Assembly: GCA_964513565.1 (NCBI GenBank) | Contig: CAZENE010000002.1 | Coordinates: 81,835 to 145,834 of the forward strand | Reading direction: 5' to 3' | Length of the DNA stretch: 64,000 bases | DNA from: Delta-02 sp964513565 | GTDB taxonomy: Bacteria; Desulfobacterota; Syntrophorhabdia; Syntrophorhabdales; Syntrophorhabdaceae | Part shown: piece by piece, positions 35,935 through 45,700 of the stretch | How positions within the stretch are numbered: position 1 is the first letter of the stretch | How the letters are laid out: each line of letters starts with the position of its first letter | The notes under the pieces: model-generated | What the model was told of the DNA's origin: nothing | Databases searched by the model: none | Seen by the model: the letters and a program-made list of their open reading frames with translations, nothing else | Program-made: the position numbers and the translations under genes

Positions 35935-36219
35935 ATGGCAACAGCGAAATCAAAGGCAAAGAAAAAGGCTGTCGCCCCGAAAAAAGCACCTGTCAGGATT
36001 GACAAGGCTTTGATGTCGGCGTTACAAAATGTAGAGCAATTGGCGATAGCACAGATAAGCTCGGCAAAGGATCCCTTTAAAACGGGGATCGGGATAATAG
36101 CCGAGATACGAAAAGTTGCTATGCGCATCGAAAACGAGATTGAAGATGATTCCCGGGCATTGACGGAGGCGTATGACTCCGGTCCGGGCATGGTCGGTAT
36201 CGGTGTAGGAGTTCTGTAG
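35935..36219 (+). CDS. Small protein with Lys/Ala-rich N-terminus, unknown function
   Basis: A 94-residue protein. The first ~20 residues are Lys/Ala/Pro-rich (KSKAKKKAVAPKKAP), like histone-tail or nucleoid-associated tails. The rest forms one or two amphipathic helices (ALMSALQNVEQLAIAQISSAKDPFKTG and IAEIRKVAMRIENEIEDDS) and ends hydrophobic and Gly-rich. No known domain is recognised. The promoter and ribosome site are unusually strong, which suggests high expression. It directly precedes the Nudix gene. Confidence 0.75.
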   Translation: MATAKSKAKKKAVAPKKAPVRIDKALMSALQNVEQLAIAQISSAKDPFKTGIGIIAEIRKVAMRIENEIEDDSRALTEAYDSGPGMVGIGVGVL

Positions 36220-36278
36220 GTAAAGAGGCGATCATCAGGGGCAGATTTACTCCGGACAATATAAGAAAAGCACTGCGG

Positions 36279-36896
36279 ATGCCATTGCCGGGTCACAAAG
36301 CGCAGGTGCGCATGTCGCCTTCGCATCGGGCATTCGCTCCTCCGCCGGGGAAGAGCATCCCTTTCGTCGGGGCTGTACTGGTGCTTCTTTATCCAGGCAA
36401 TGAAAATGACGATCTTTTCCTCGTTCTGACAGTGCGCACCAATAACGTGACGGTCCATAAAGGTCAGGTCAGCCTGCCGGGCGGGAGCAGAGAACCTGAA
36501 GATGCCACGCTTGAAAAGACGGCGCTTCGAGAGGTTTGCGAGGAGCTTGGCATCTGTGAAGATGAAATAGATATGATCGGCGAACTGACACCTATATATA
36601 TAGAGCCGAGCAATTTTCATGTTCATCCCTTCGTAGCCTATCTGCCATACCGCCCGTCTTTCGTGATCGAGGAAGAGGAAGTCCTTCATGTTCTGGAGGT
36701 GCCCGTTTCTCATTTCGTCGATCCAAAAAATGTGAGTGTCGAAAATTGGGTGATAGAGGGGGTAGAGCGCAGCATCCCGTTTTTTGACGTGTACGGGAAG
36801 AAAGTATGGGGAGCAACCGCGATAATTCTCAGTGAATTTGTCGCTATTCTGGAAAAGATCAGTGGCAGGCCGGATTTATTCTGGGACGCCCTGTAA
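36279..36896 (+). CDS. Nudix hydrolase, CoA pyrophosphatase-like (NudL)
   Basis: 205 residues from ATG 36279. The Nudix box is complete: GGSREPEDATLEKTALREVCEELGI, preceded by KGQVSLPGG, which is typical of the CoA diphosphatase branch. The reading frame is open upstream to 36177, and its last ~20 codons read like the natural N-terminus of the family (FTPDNIRKALRMPLPGHKAQ), but no ATG, GTG or TTG is present there. The true start may be a rare codon such as ATC 36231 with AAAGAGG just upstream. Confidence 0.85.
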   Translation: MPLPGHKAQVRMSPSHRAFAPPPGKSIPFVGAVLVLLYPGNENDDLFLVLTVRTNNVTVHKGQVSLPGGSREPEDATLEKTALREVCEELGICEDEIDMIGELTPIYIEPSNFHVHPFVAYLPYRPSFVIEEEEVLHVLEVPVSHFVDPKNVSVENWVIEGVERSIPFFDVYGKKVWGATAIILSEFVAILEKISGRPDLFWDAL

Positions 36897-36907
36897 AGAA
36901 GACGACC

Positions 36908-37288
36908 ATGTCCGTTAAAATAGATAATAGGGAATTTGACGAAATTGTAGCAAAAGCTATCGAGAACATACCTTACGAGATCAGGCAGTATCTCGAGAAC
37001 ATGGTGATCTCGGTACAGAAAAGGCCCTCACGGCAAATGATGCGGGATATGGAAATGCGGGCCGGGGAGTACCCTCTCGGCCTTTTTCAGGGAGTTCCCT
37101 TGATCGAGCGTTCAGCCACGGCCCCTCCGCTTTATCCCGATATGATCTATCTTTTCCAGGAGCCCCTTGAAAGGTTGTGCAGAACCCGTGAGGAACTCGA
37201 AGAGGAGATCGAGATCACGCTCGTCCATGAAGTAGCGCATTACATAGGCATGACTGAAGAGAGGCTTGAAGAGTTAGGATACGGGTAG
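36908..37288 (+). CDS. Minimal-zincin metallopeptidase family protein
   Basis: A 126-residue protein of the DUF1025-type family. The motif HEVAHYIGMTEERLEELG gives the HExxHxxG metallopeptidase signature with the conserved downstream Glu/Leu. The N-terminal half is helical (FDEIVAKAIENIPYEIRQYLENM). The substrate is unknown. It starts 11 bases after the Nudix gene and probably shares its transcript. Confidence 0.9.
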   Translation: MSVKIDNREFDEIVAKAIENIPYEIRQYLENMVISVQKRPSRQMMRDMEMRAGEYPLGLFQGVPLIERSATAPPLYPDMIYLFQEPLERLCRTREELEEEIEITLVHEVAHYIGMTEERLEELGYG

Positions 37289-37296
37289 CTATCGTT

Positions 37297-37866
37297 TTAT
37301 TCGTTGGCTTTGAAGAGAGATTTCCCGAATCGATCGAGGTACGTGATCTCGGAAAGCGGTTTGCGCGGGGTTTCACGGGGGATCTCGTCAAAATACCCGA
37401 CCGGCATCATTTCGATGATGCTGTACCCGTCCGGGATCTGAAGAATAGCCTCTGCCTTTGCCGCATCGAAACTTCCGACATGGACGGTACCGAGGCCAAA
37501 GTTCCATGCGGTGAGCGCGATATGCTCCATGGCGATACCGGCATCAAACATACACCAGTAGTCGCCTTTGTTCGTTGTGGGATTGCCGTTACGGCAGCCC
37601 GCTGCGTTTCTTTGCGCGGCGACGCATATTACAATGGGGGCTTCTATCATAGCCGCCCGGGCAGGGTTTTGAGGACCGAGACATTCGCTCAGCGATTCCT
37701 TTATTGCGGCATCTCTGACAACGATAAAACGCCACACCTGGGTATTTGCCCATGACGGTGAAAGCCGGGCCGCTTCGAGTATCTCGGTCAACGTCTCGTC
37801 GGGCACATTGTCGCTCCTGTAATGCCTGACGCTCCGCCTATCTTTTATCGCCTTCGAAAGCTCCAT
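37297..37866 (-). CDS. Nitroreductase-family flavoprotein
   Basis: 189 residues from ATG 37866; the frame is open to TTG 37908, but a promoter overlaps that extension. Signatures are AIKDRRSVRHYRSDNVPDE at the N-terminus, SPSWANTQVWRFIVV, and a late GLGTVHVGSFD. These proteins bind FMN and reduce nitro, quinone or enone substrates with NAD(P)H. No ribosome site precedes the ATG. It is convergent with the zincin gene, only eight bases apart. Confidence 0.9.
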   Translation of the reverse strand: MELSKAIKDRRSVRHYRSDNVPDETLTEILEAARLSPSWANTQVWRFIVVRDAAIKESLSECLGPQNPARAAMIEAPIVICVAAQRNAAGCRNGNPTTNKGDYWCMFDAGIAMEHIALTAWNFGLGTVHVGSFDAAKAEAILQIPDGYSIIEMMPVGYFDEIPRETPRKPLSEITYLDRFGKSLFKANE

Positions 37867-37872
37867 ACCGAT

Positions 37873-37902
37873 ATTATCCGAAATCCACGGGCTTGATGTC
37901 AA
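37873..37902 (-). promoter_or_regulatory. Promoter consistent with a leaderless nitroreductase message
   Basis: On the minus strand TTGACA (37902-37897), an 18-base spacer and GATAAT (37878-37873). The -10 ends six bases before ATG 37866, so transcription would start at or next to the start codon. Confidence 0.5.
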
Positions 37903-37983
37903 TAACAAAACAGATCATGGGTGATGCGATGAAGGTAGTTGTCTGGTCTTTTGGCCGAACCTTGAAAAACAAACGAAATTGTT

Positions 37984-38928
37984 TTATTTTTTCAGCAGCA
38001 TCGCGCCCGAGGAGTAGCCGCCGCCGAATACTGTGACAAGGATCAGGTCATCTTTCAAAAATTTTTGCCAATTTTGTGAAAGGCATATAAGAGTGCTGGC
38101 GCACCCGGTATTTCCTGTGTCTTCGATATTTGATATTACGCGGGAATCATCGACCCCGAGGACCTTCGCCACGTGTTCCATTATTCTTGAATTTGCCTGG
38201 TGAGGCACAAGATAATTAACGTCTCCGAGAATATAATTGTTCTTTTCCACGATATCTTTTGCCTCGCTTGCCATAAATTTACAGGCGTTAACAAAGATAT
38301 CACGTCCGTACGGCATAGTCAGACCGCCATTGGAAGGACGCAAGTAGACCCCGGCAACTCCCTTGCCGATATGCCCTAGTCCGGTAGTATGGACATCAAG
38401 GATCCTGATATCATCGGCCGAACACCGTTGTGAGGAAATGAACACGCATCCGGCGCCGTCTCCCCATAGATGGGCCGATTGATCGGATTCTTCGTCGGTA
38501 TACATGTAATTATGTTCCGAGGCGATGACGAGGGCTTTTTTTGCCTTGCCCGTTGCCAAATAGCCTTCGACTATTTCGATCGCATTTATAAATGAGGAGC
38601 AGGCGGATGTTACGGTCACGGCGGCCGCCGAATGGATGCCGAAATGCCCCTGCACAGCGTGTGCGAGCGTACCCACGGTATCATAAGGCGTATAGGTGGC
38701 GCCGATGATAAGGTCCACATCGGTGATGTCGTACGGCAGTTTGCTGATGAGGGGAAGTATGGATTCGATCGCCATGGTATGCGTATTTTCTTCATCAGAG
38801 GCCCGTGTGCGCCGCCTTATACCGGATCTTTGAAAGATCCAATCATCAGTGAGCCCTTTAAGCCGGGTATAGTAATCGTTATGAATCAGAGTAAAAGGCA
38901 GATAATGTGATATTGCATTAATGTACAT
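37984..38928 (-). CDS. 3-oxoacyl-ACP synthase III family protein (FabH-like)
   Basis: A 314-residue thiolase-fold enzyme with an intact Cys-His-Asn triad: Cys in VTSACSSFINA, His in LVPHQANSRI and Asn in GNTGCAST. It condenses an acyl-CoA starter with malonyl-ACP or a related extender. It is not beside acpP, fabD or fabG, so it may be a second FabH or make a special starter unit. It is divergent from the peptide-binding protein gene at 39168. Confidence 0.92.
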   Translation of the reverse strand: MYINAISHYLPFTLIHNDYYTRLKGLTDDWIFQRSGIRRRTRASDEENTHTMAIESILPLISKLPYDITDVDLIIGATYTPYDTVGTLAHAVQGHFGIHSAAAVTVTSACSSFINAIEIVEGYLATGKAKKALVIASEHNYMYTDEESDQSAHLWGDGAGCVFISSQRCSADDIRILDVHTTGLGHIGKGVAGVYLRPSNGGLTMPYGRDIFVNACKFMASEAKDIVEKNNYILGDVNYLVPHQANSRIMEHVAKVLGVDDSRVISNIEDTGNTGCASTLICLSQNWQKFLKDDLILVTVFGGGYSSGAMLLKK

Positions 38929-39167
38929 TTCTTTGGCAAACTCCAGTCAATTCTCTTTTTTAGTAAGGGCTCGCGACGATCACATCAAGATATGTACTTT
39001 CAGTGCCGGTAATACACGTATTTGAAAGACCCCATGATGTTATATAAGATTCGCCGGAGGTTTTCAAGAAATTAAAAGATCAAAGGAGGGCAGTTCTGAG
39101 ACGGTCTTTAAGGTTAGGGCCGCTTTCTTTACTTTAGCGGGGCTTATCTGCTAGAATTAGCTTCGTT

Positions 39168-40814
39168 GTGGCAATATTAGGTAAAAAAAGACTGGCCGTT
39201 CTTTTTTTTCTCTGTTTTGTACTGCTCGTTTCATGCGGCAAGAAAAAAGATCCGGCAATGTACGATGACCCGGGTAAGCCTGCCACGGGTGATATGATAA
39301 TAACGGGCTCGATAGGTGAGCCGTCCAATCTCATCCCGATCCTCGCCAGCGATTCGTCATCCCACGAGATATCCGGGTATGTTTACAACGGTTTGGTTAA
39401 ATATGACAGAGATCTCAATATAGTAGGGGATCTGGCAGAATCCTGGGTCATATCCAAAGATAACCTTTCGATAACGTTCAGACTCCGAAAAGGGGTCAAA
39501 TGGCACGACGGAAAACCTTTTACCGCCCGCGATGTAATGTTCACATATCAAGTTACGATAGACCCAAAGACGCCGACGCCTTATTCGGGCGACTTTAAAC
39601 TTGTTAAAAAAGCTGAAATACTGGACGATCACACGTTCAAAGTGACATACGACAAACCTTTCGCGCCTGCCCTGATCAGTTGGTCTGCGGCAATACTCCC
39701 CCGGCACCTGCTGGAAGGTCAGGATATTACTTCATCGCCACTCAAAAGAAAACCGATTGGGACCGGACCTTTCGTCTTTACGGAATGGATCCCCGGGGAC
39801 CGCGTGATACTATCCGCCAATCCGGAATACTTCGAAGGGCGGCCGTATATCGGGCGCTACATGATGAAGATCATCCCCGATACTGCCACCATGTTCCTCG
39901 AGTTGAAGAACAATTCGATCGATATGATGGGCCTGACGCCACTGCAATATGTCAAGCAGACCGACTACCCGGCCTTTAAGCGTGAGTTTAACAGATACAA
40001 ATATCTTGCGTTCGCATATACTTACATCGGCTATAACCTGAAACACAGGTTTTTTAAAGATAAGAGGGTCAGACAGGCGCTCACACACGCTGTAAACAAG
40101 CAGGAAATTATCGACGGGATCCTCCTCGGGCAGGGAATAGAGGCTACCGGACCCTTCAAACCTGATATGTGGGCACACAACGGCAATGTGAGAAAATTCG
40201 AATATGATCCCGAAAAGGCCCTGGTCCTCCTTAAGCAGGCTGGATTTGAACGCGGGTCGGACGGGAAGATGCGGAAGAACGGTGTGCCATTTGAATTTAC
40301 GGTCCTCGTCAACCAGGGAAATACGGTGCGGATACAGAGCGCTGAGCTTATACAGCGCAGGTTCTCGGAGATCGGTATCGGTATGAAGATACGTGTTCTG
40401 GAATGGGCGACCCTGGTCAACGATTTTATAGACAAAAGGAATTTTGACGCTGTTCTCTTGGGTTGGACAATTCCCAACGACCCCGATCTTTTCGATATCT
40501 GGCATTCTTCGAAGCAGGGCCCCAAGGAACTGAACTTCACGTCGTATAAAAATGAGGAGATCGACGAACTACTGGTAAAAGCGCGCCATACAATGGACCA
40601 GACCGGCAGGAAAAAATATCTCGACCGTATTCAGGAGATACTTTCAGATGACCAGCCTTACACATTTCTCTTCGTTCCTTATAGTACCGTCGCCCTGCAC
40701 CGGCGTTTCAAGGGAATCGCCCCCGGTCCGGCAGGCATTATGCATAATTTCATAAAATGGTACGTACCGGAAAACCAGATGAGGTACAGGATCAATGCTG
40801 CAGTATCTCGCTAA
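39168..40814 (+). CDS. ABC transporter substrate-binding lipoprotein, dipeptide/oligopeptide type
   Basis: A 548-residue SBP_bac_5 protein. The N-terminal signal ends in LLVSCG (lipobox). Family marks are FRLRKGVKWHDGKPFTARDVMFTYQ, KRKPIGTGPFVFTEW and the DKRVRQALTHAVNKQEII block. It starts at GTG 39168 with TAGAAT at 39152-39157 upstream. It binds peptides or other solutes for the permease encoded next, whose ATG lies inside its 3' end. Confidence 0.93.
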   Translation: MAILGKKRLAVLFFLCFVLLVSCGKKKDPAMYDDPGKPATGDMIITGSIGEPSNLIPILASDSSSHEISGYVYNGLVKYDRDLNIVGDLAESWVISKDNLSITFRLRKGVKWHDGKPFTARDVMFTYQVTIDPKTPTPYSGDFKLVKKAEILDDHTFKVTYDKPFAPALISWSAAILPRHLLEGQDITSSPLKRKPIGTGPFVFTEWIPGDRVILSANPEYFEGRPYIGRYMMKIIPDTATMFLELKNNSIDMMGLTPLQYVKQTDYPAFKREFNRYKYLAFAYTYIGYNLKHRFFKDKRVRQALTHAVNKQEIIDGILLGQGIEATGPFKPDMWAHNGNVRKFEYDPEKALVLLKQAGFERGSDGKMRKNGVPFEFTVLVNQGNTVRIQSAELIQRRFSEIGIGMKIRVLEWATLVNDFIDKRNFDAVLLGWTIPNDPDLFDIWHSSKQGPKELNFTSYKNEEIDELLVKARHTMDQTGRKKYLDRIQEILSDDQPYTFLFVPYSTVALHRRFKGIAPGPAGIMHNFIKWYVPENQMRYRINAAVSR

Positions 40815-41769
40815 ACGGCTTTTGTTCATGGTCCCGATGGTATTCGGGATCACCCTTATTTCTTTCGCAGTCATTCATCTTGTACCGGGAGAGCCCGGTA
40901 TGCTTGAAGCCGAGATGAATCCGAAGATCACGAAGGAAGCGCGTGAGCGGATCCGCGCCTTTTACGGACTTGATAAACCCCTTCACGTTCAATACTGGAC
41001 ATGGCTCAAGAGGATCGTACGATTGGATTTCGGGACCTCTTTCGCCACAGACCGTCGTCCCGTTCTCGATAAGATCAAGGAAAGACTTCCGATCACGATA
41101 TTAATAAATCTTCTGTCCATGGGCCTCATCTTTATCTTCGGTATACCCATAGGGGTCTATTGTGCCCGCTATAAAGACTCGATCACGGATAAACTGCTCA
41201 CGTCCTTTGTGTTCGCCGGGTATGCGGCGCCGACATTCTGGGTGGCTTTGCTCGCGATGATCTTCTTCGGGGTCTATCTGGAGATACTGCCTGTGTCCGG
41301 AATCAAATCCTATGATTTTCAGGATATGAGCCTTCTGGGAAAAATTGCCGACGTGGCGCGGCATCTTGTCCTTCCCGTCGCTATCTCCGCGGTGGGAAGC
41401 CTTGCGGGTATATCGCGCTATATGAAAAGCAGTCTGCTCGAGGTCCTCAGGCAGGAATACATCACAACTGCATACGCCAAGGGACTTCCCGAAAAGATAG
41501 TGATCCGCAAACATGCCCTCAGAAACGCCCTTCTTCCCGTGATAACTGTCCTCGGCCTGTCGGTGCCAGGGCTGATCGGAGGCAGTGTAATATTCGAAAG
41601 CATTTTTTCCATACCGGGCATGGGCCAGCTTTTTTACTTCAGTGTCATGGCCAGGGATTATCCCACCATCATGGGAATTCTCGTAATAGGTGCATTCCTC
41701 ACCCTTGTGGGCAACCTGATAGCCGACGTGTCATACGCCGTGGCGGACCCGAGGATAAGGATCGGGTAA
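40795..41769 (+). CDS. ABC transporter permease, DppB/OppB type
   Basis: A 324-residue permease with six predicted helices. N-terminal LAKRLLFMVPMVFGITLISF and the EAA-loop region (MKSSLLEVLRQEYITTAYAKGLPEKIVIRKHALRNALLPVIT) identify the DppB family. It overlaps the binding-protein gene by 20 bases. The usual DppC permease and DppD/DppF ATPases do not follow; the next gene is a YihY-like membrane protein. Confidence 0.93.
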   Translation: MLQYLAKRLLFMVPMVFGITLISFAVIHLVPGEPGMLEAEMNPKITKEARERIRAFYGLDKPLHVQYWTWLKRIVRLDFGTSFATDRRPVLDKIKERLPITILINLLSMGLIFIFGIPIGVYCARYKDSITDKLLTSFVFAGYAAPTFWVALLAMIFFGVYLEILPVSGIKSYDFQDMSLLGKIADVARHLVLPVAISAVGSLAGISRYMKSSLLEVLRQEYITTAYAKGLPEKIVIRKHALRNALLPVITVLGLSVPGLIGGSVIFESIFSIPGMGQLFYFSVMARDYPTIMGILVIGAFLTLVGNLIADVSYAVADPRIRIG

Positions 41770-41785
41770 ATGAAGCTCCGAGGCT

Positions 41786-42709
41786 GTGTCGGGGGCGATG
41801 AATAAGATCCTGATGAATAAGAAATTCAAGGAATTGTCAAAGGGCGGTATGGTCGGGATGCGGGAATTGCCCGGTATCCTCAAACTGGTTTTCAGGAAAT
41901 ACCAGGCCGACCATGCCAATATCATAGTTTCATCCATTTCTTTTTATATCCTGCTGACGTTTATTCCCTTTACGCTTTTTTCCTTTTTTATCATCAGCTA
42001 TGTGATCGACATAAGCCATCCGGTAGCGCACATGGAAAAATACATAGCAAATGTCATCCCCGCACCCTACAATGCCGTCATCGTAAAAAAACTTCTCAGA
42101 GAATTGAACTTGATATCTGTTTCCAAGCGGCTCTCGGGGCCGCTGGGCCTTCTTTTTCTTCTTTTGTTCACGTCTCGTCTTTTTGCAGTCATGCGACCGG
42201 CATTTCACCTTATTTTCGGTATGACGAAAAAGGGATTTTTCAAAGGGAAGCAGGAGGAGCTTTTCCTTACGTTGACATTCTCGTTCATCCAGACGCTCAT
42301 CTTCTTCAGTTTTATGTTTTCCCTGATCATTCAGGTGAAACTGGCAAAGACCCTGGGTGGTTTCATGACGAGAGCCTCATTTTCACTTGTGGACCTACTG
42401 CTTGTTACCGGGATGTTCTGGTTCCTGTACTATTTCCTCACTCCGGTGAGGGACAAAAAGAAGCTCTTCTTCGCGGCATCCTTTGGTGCGGTTCTCTGGC
42501 ATGCAGGCAAGTATTTTTTTCAGTATTTTGTGCTTTATATAGGACGGTTTACCACATTATTCGGGACCTTTGGCGTGTTCCTGGCGGTTCTCTTTTGGGT
42601 TTATTTTTCGGTATTCGTTTTTTTTGTTTGCGCCGAATTTCTCGCAGTGTCATCAGGGCGGGTCAATGCGCCTCGGCCCAGCTATGCCCCGTTCCGATCG
42701 AAACGATAA
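41786..42709 (+). CDS. YihY/BrkB (UPF0761) inner-membrane protein
   Basis: A 307-residue polytopic protein with about six helices. Family marks are ANIIVSSISFYILLTFIPFTLF near the N-terminus, and FLTPVRDKKKLFFAASFGAVLWHAGKYFFQYFV with FGVFLAVLFWVYFSVFVFFVCAEF in the second half. The function is not established. Likely starts are GTG 41786 or ATG 41798. The 3' end overlaps the end of the convergent polA by 47 bases. Confidence 0.88.
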   Translation: MSGAMNKILMNKKFKELSKGGMVGMRELPGILKLVFRKYQADHANIIVSSISFYILLTFIPFTLFSFFIISYVIDISHPVAHMEKYIANVIPAPYNAVIVKKLLRELNLISVSKRLSGPLGLLFLLLFTSRLFAVMRPAFHLIFGMTKKGFFKGKQEELFLTLTFSFIQTLIFFSFMFSLIIQVKLAKTLGGFMTRASFSLVDLLLVTGMFWFLYYFLTPVRDKKKLFFAASFGAVLWHAGKYFFQYFVLYIGRFTTLFGTFGVFLAVLFWVYFSVFVFFVCAEFLAVSSGRVNAPRPSYAPFRSKR

Positions 42710-45700
42710 GGGGGACATCAAGCGATATGACGCTCTCCATCTCGTGCCGGACAAGATCTATCATGTCCGCCGCCTCGTTCTCGGCCACTTCACAGAGAAG
42801 CTCATCGTGTATCTGAAGAATGAGCCGGGAGTTGAACCCCCGCTGCCGGATCGCACGGTGTATGTTGATCATGGCGATCTTTATTATGTCTGCCGCCGTT
42901 CCCTGGATCGGCGTGTTCATAGCGACCCTTTCACCAAGCTGGCGCACCGTAGGGTCGTTGTTATTCAGTTCGGGTATGAACCGGATCCTCCCGAGAAGCG
43001 TCCGTATGAACCCATGCGTCCGCGCGCTTTCTTTAACGCTGTCCATATAGTCCTTTACGGCCTTATGGCGCTCGAAATAACTGTCGATATATGTTTGTGC
43101 CTCCTTTTGACCGACCCCGAGCTGTTTTGACAGGCCGAATGCGCTCATCCCGTATATGATACCGAAATTTATCACCTTTGCGGCCCGGCGCATATCGGCT
43201 GTAACGCTGTCAGTTCCGACTACGAATACATTCGCGGCCACCCGTGTGTGAATGTCTTCGTTCCTGTGAAACGTGTCGATCAACTCCCGGTCCTGGGACA
43301 GGTGAGCGAGTACGCGAAGCTCAATTTGAGAATAGTCTGAAGAGAGGAGGAGAAATCCATCGGCTGGCACAAACGACTCCCGTATTTTCGGGCCTTCTTC
43401 GCCCCGTATCGGGATATTCTGGAGGTTGGGGTCGCTGCTCGATAATCGTCCTGTTGCCACCACCATCTGGTTGAACGTGGTGTGTATCCTTCCGGTTGCG
43501 GGGTTGATGAGGGTGGGCAAGACATCGATATATGTATTCTTCAGTTTTGTCAGCGACCTATATTCGAGTATCATGGCCGGAAGGGGGTGGCTCTCGGAAA
43601 GGATCTCCAGAACCCCCGTATCTGTCGAATATCCCGTTTTCGTTTTCTTGACGGGGGTCAATCCCAGCGTGTCGAAAAGCACGCGGCATAACTGTTGCGG
43701 GGAATTAATATTGAACGGGCCGTCGGAATGCACGTAGATCTCCTTGACGATCCCGGTCAATCGCTGATCGAAATCACGAGAAAGCTCGCCGAGTTTTCGC
43801 CGGTCGACTCTTACACCGGATACCTCCATATCGGCGAGGACCTCAACGAGCGGCAGCTCCGTCCTGAAAAAAAGGTCGGCAACCTGAAGTTCGTCAAGCT
43901 GCCCTCGCAGGGTATCTGCAAGTTCGGGGATGCATGAGGCCATGTCGCGAAGGGATACAGCTATATCCATTTCCGTGGGGGTTATATCGCAATATTCTTC
44001 GAGTATGGCCTGAAGGGTAAAGTCTTTTCTCAGCGGGTTTACCAGGTATGCCGCAAGCAGGGTGTCGAATACCTTTTTCCCCCGCAAGCAGTCTCCCGAG
44101 GCTATGAAGAAAGGTTTAAGGTTATGGACTATTATTTCTCGCGCGTTGCTTAAAACAGTGACAAAATCCGATTCGGCCATCGAAAAAAAGACCCCGTCAC
44201 CATCAAACACAGCGAATGCCTCGACACGAAGCGTACCTGCGTTTTTTCCTTGGAAGGCCGCCGCTATATAAATCCGGTCATATGCGAGGTCCTCCAGTAT
44301 TTTTTCTTTCAGGTCCCTTGGCCGTCGAGGTTCAACCTTGATCTCCCGGTACAGGGCCGTAAATTCGAGTGCTCTGTAGATCTTTCGAAGCTCTTTGAGG
44401 TCTTCAGTCCGCCCACACAGCACTTCGACATTTGTCTCTATCGGTACGTCATATCGCAGTGTGGCGAGTTGCCTGCTTAGTTCGGCTTTTTCCTTGCCGG
44501 CGATCAATCTTTCTTTCACCGCTTTTTTGTTTATCTCGTCGATATGTTTGTAGATATTGTCAAACGAACCCATCGTCGATACTAACTCGCGCGCCGTTTT
44601 TTCACCGATCCCCGGAACGCCGGGAATATTGTCCGAGGTATCCCCGCACAATGCGAGATAATCAATAATGTTCCCGGGAGATACTCCGAATTTGTCCCTG
44701 ACCTCTGCCTCGCCAATGACAAGGTTTTTCATGGTATCGAGGATTATGACCCTTTCGCCGACGAGCTGCATCATATCCTTGTCGCTCGTTACGATAAACG
44801 TCATGACATCATCCTGCATTTTGAGGTGTTCGGTCAGGGTCGCAATTATATCATCCGCCTCGAAACCGTCCTTTTCGAGGATAGGCAGGCCAAGTGCATC
44901 TATTATTTTTTTTACGACAGGGACCTGCAGAGACAGGTTATCGGGCATCGGGGGACGCTGCGATTTGTATTGTGCCGAGATCTCTTCTCTGAACGACGGA
45001 GCTTTCGAATCGAATATAATAATGAGGATGTCGGGATTTTCCGTATTACGGAGCTTTTTTATCATGCTCACGAACGCATAGATCGCATTCGTCGGAAACC
45101 CGCGTGAATTTGACAGGTGTGGTGTGGCGTAAAAAGCTCTGTAAAGATATGAATTCCCATCAACAAGGTATACCCGTTTATATGTGACGGCAGTTACATT
45201 TTCTATCATACATCCTTCCCGTTCTGATTTCTGATCATTGATCGTTTTCACCGTCTTAAAACGCGTCTTAATTTTGAATGTCCTTTTTTGAGGAAACCGG
45301 AGGATCGTGACCGAAAAAGTATCCTCGATCTTTTTCAGAAAACTGTCTATATCGGCCCGGGTTCTCATTGAGACCGTGAACCAGAGATTGAGCTCTCCCT
45401 CACGTTCGTAATTATGGGTAACAGAAGGTTCGCCGTTCACTGCTTCAGCCATTTTATCTAGTCTTCCAGGCTCAAGGGCTGCCGCGCATAAAAGGCTGGA
45501 ATACCCGAGTTGTTTTGGGTCAAGGACCGGCCCTATCCTCCGGATATACCCGGACGCCTTGAGAGTTCGCAATCTTTCCTGCACCTCTTCCCCTGTAAGG
45601 CCCACCTTTTTGCCGATATCGGTAAACGGCCTTTCTGTAAGCGGGAATTCATCCTGTAGCATATCGAGCAATTTCCGGTCCGTGTCGTCCATAACATGTC

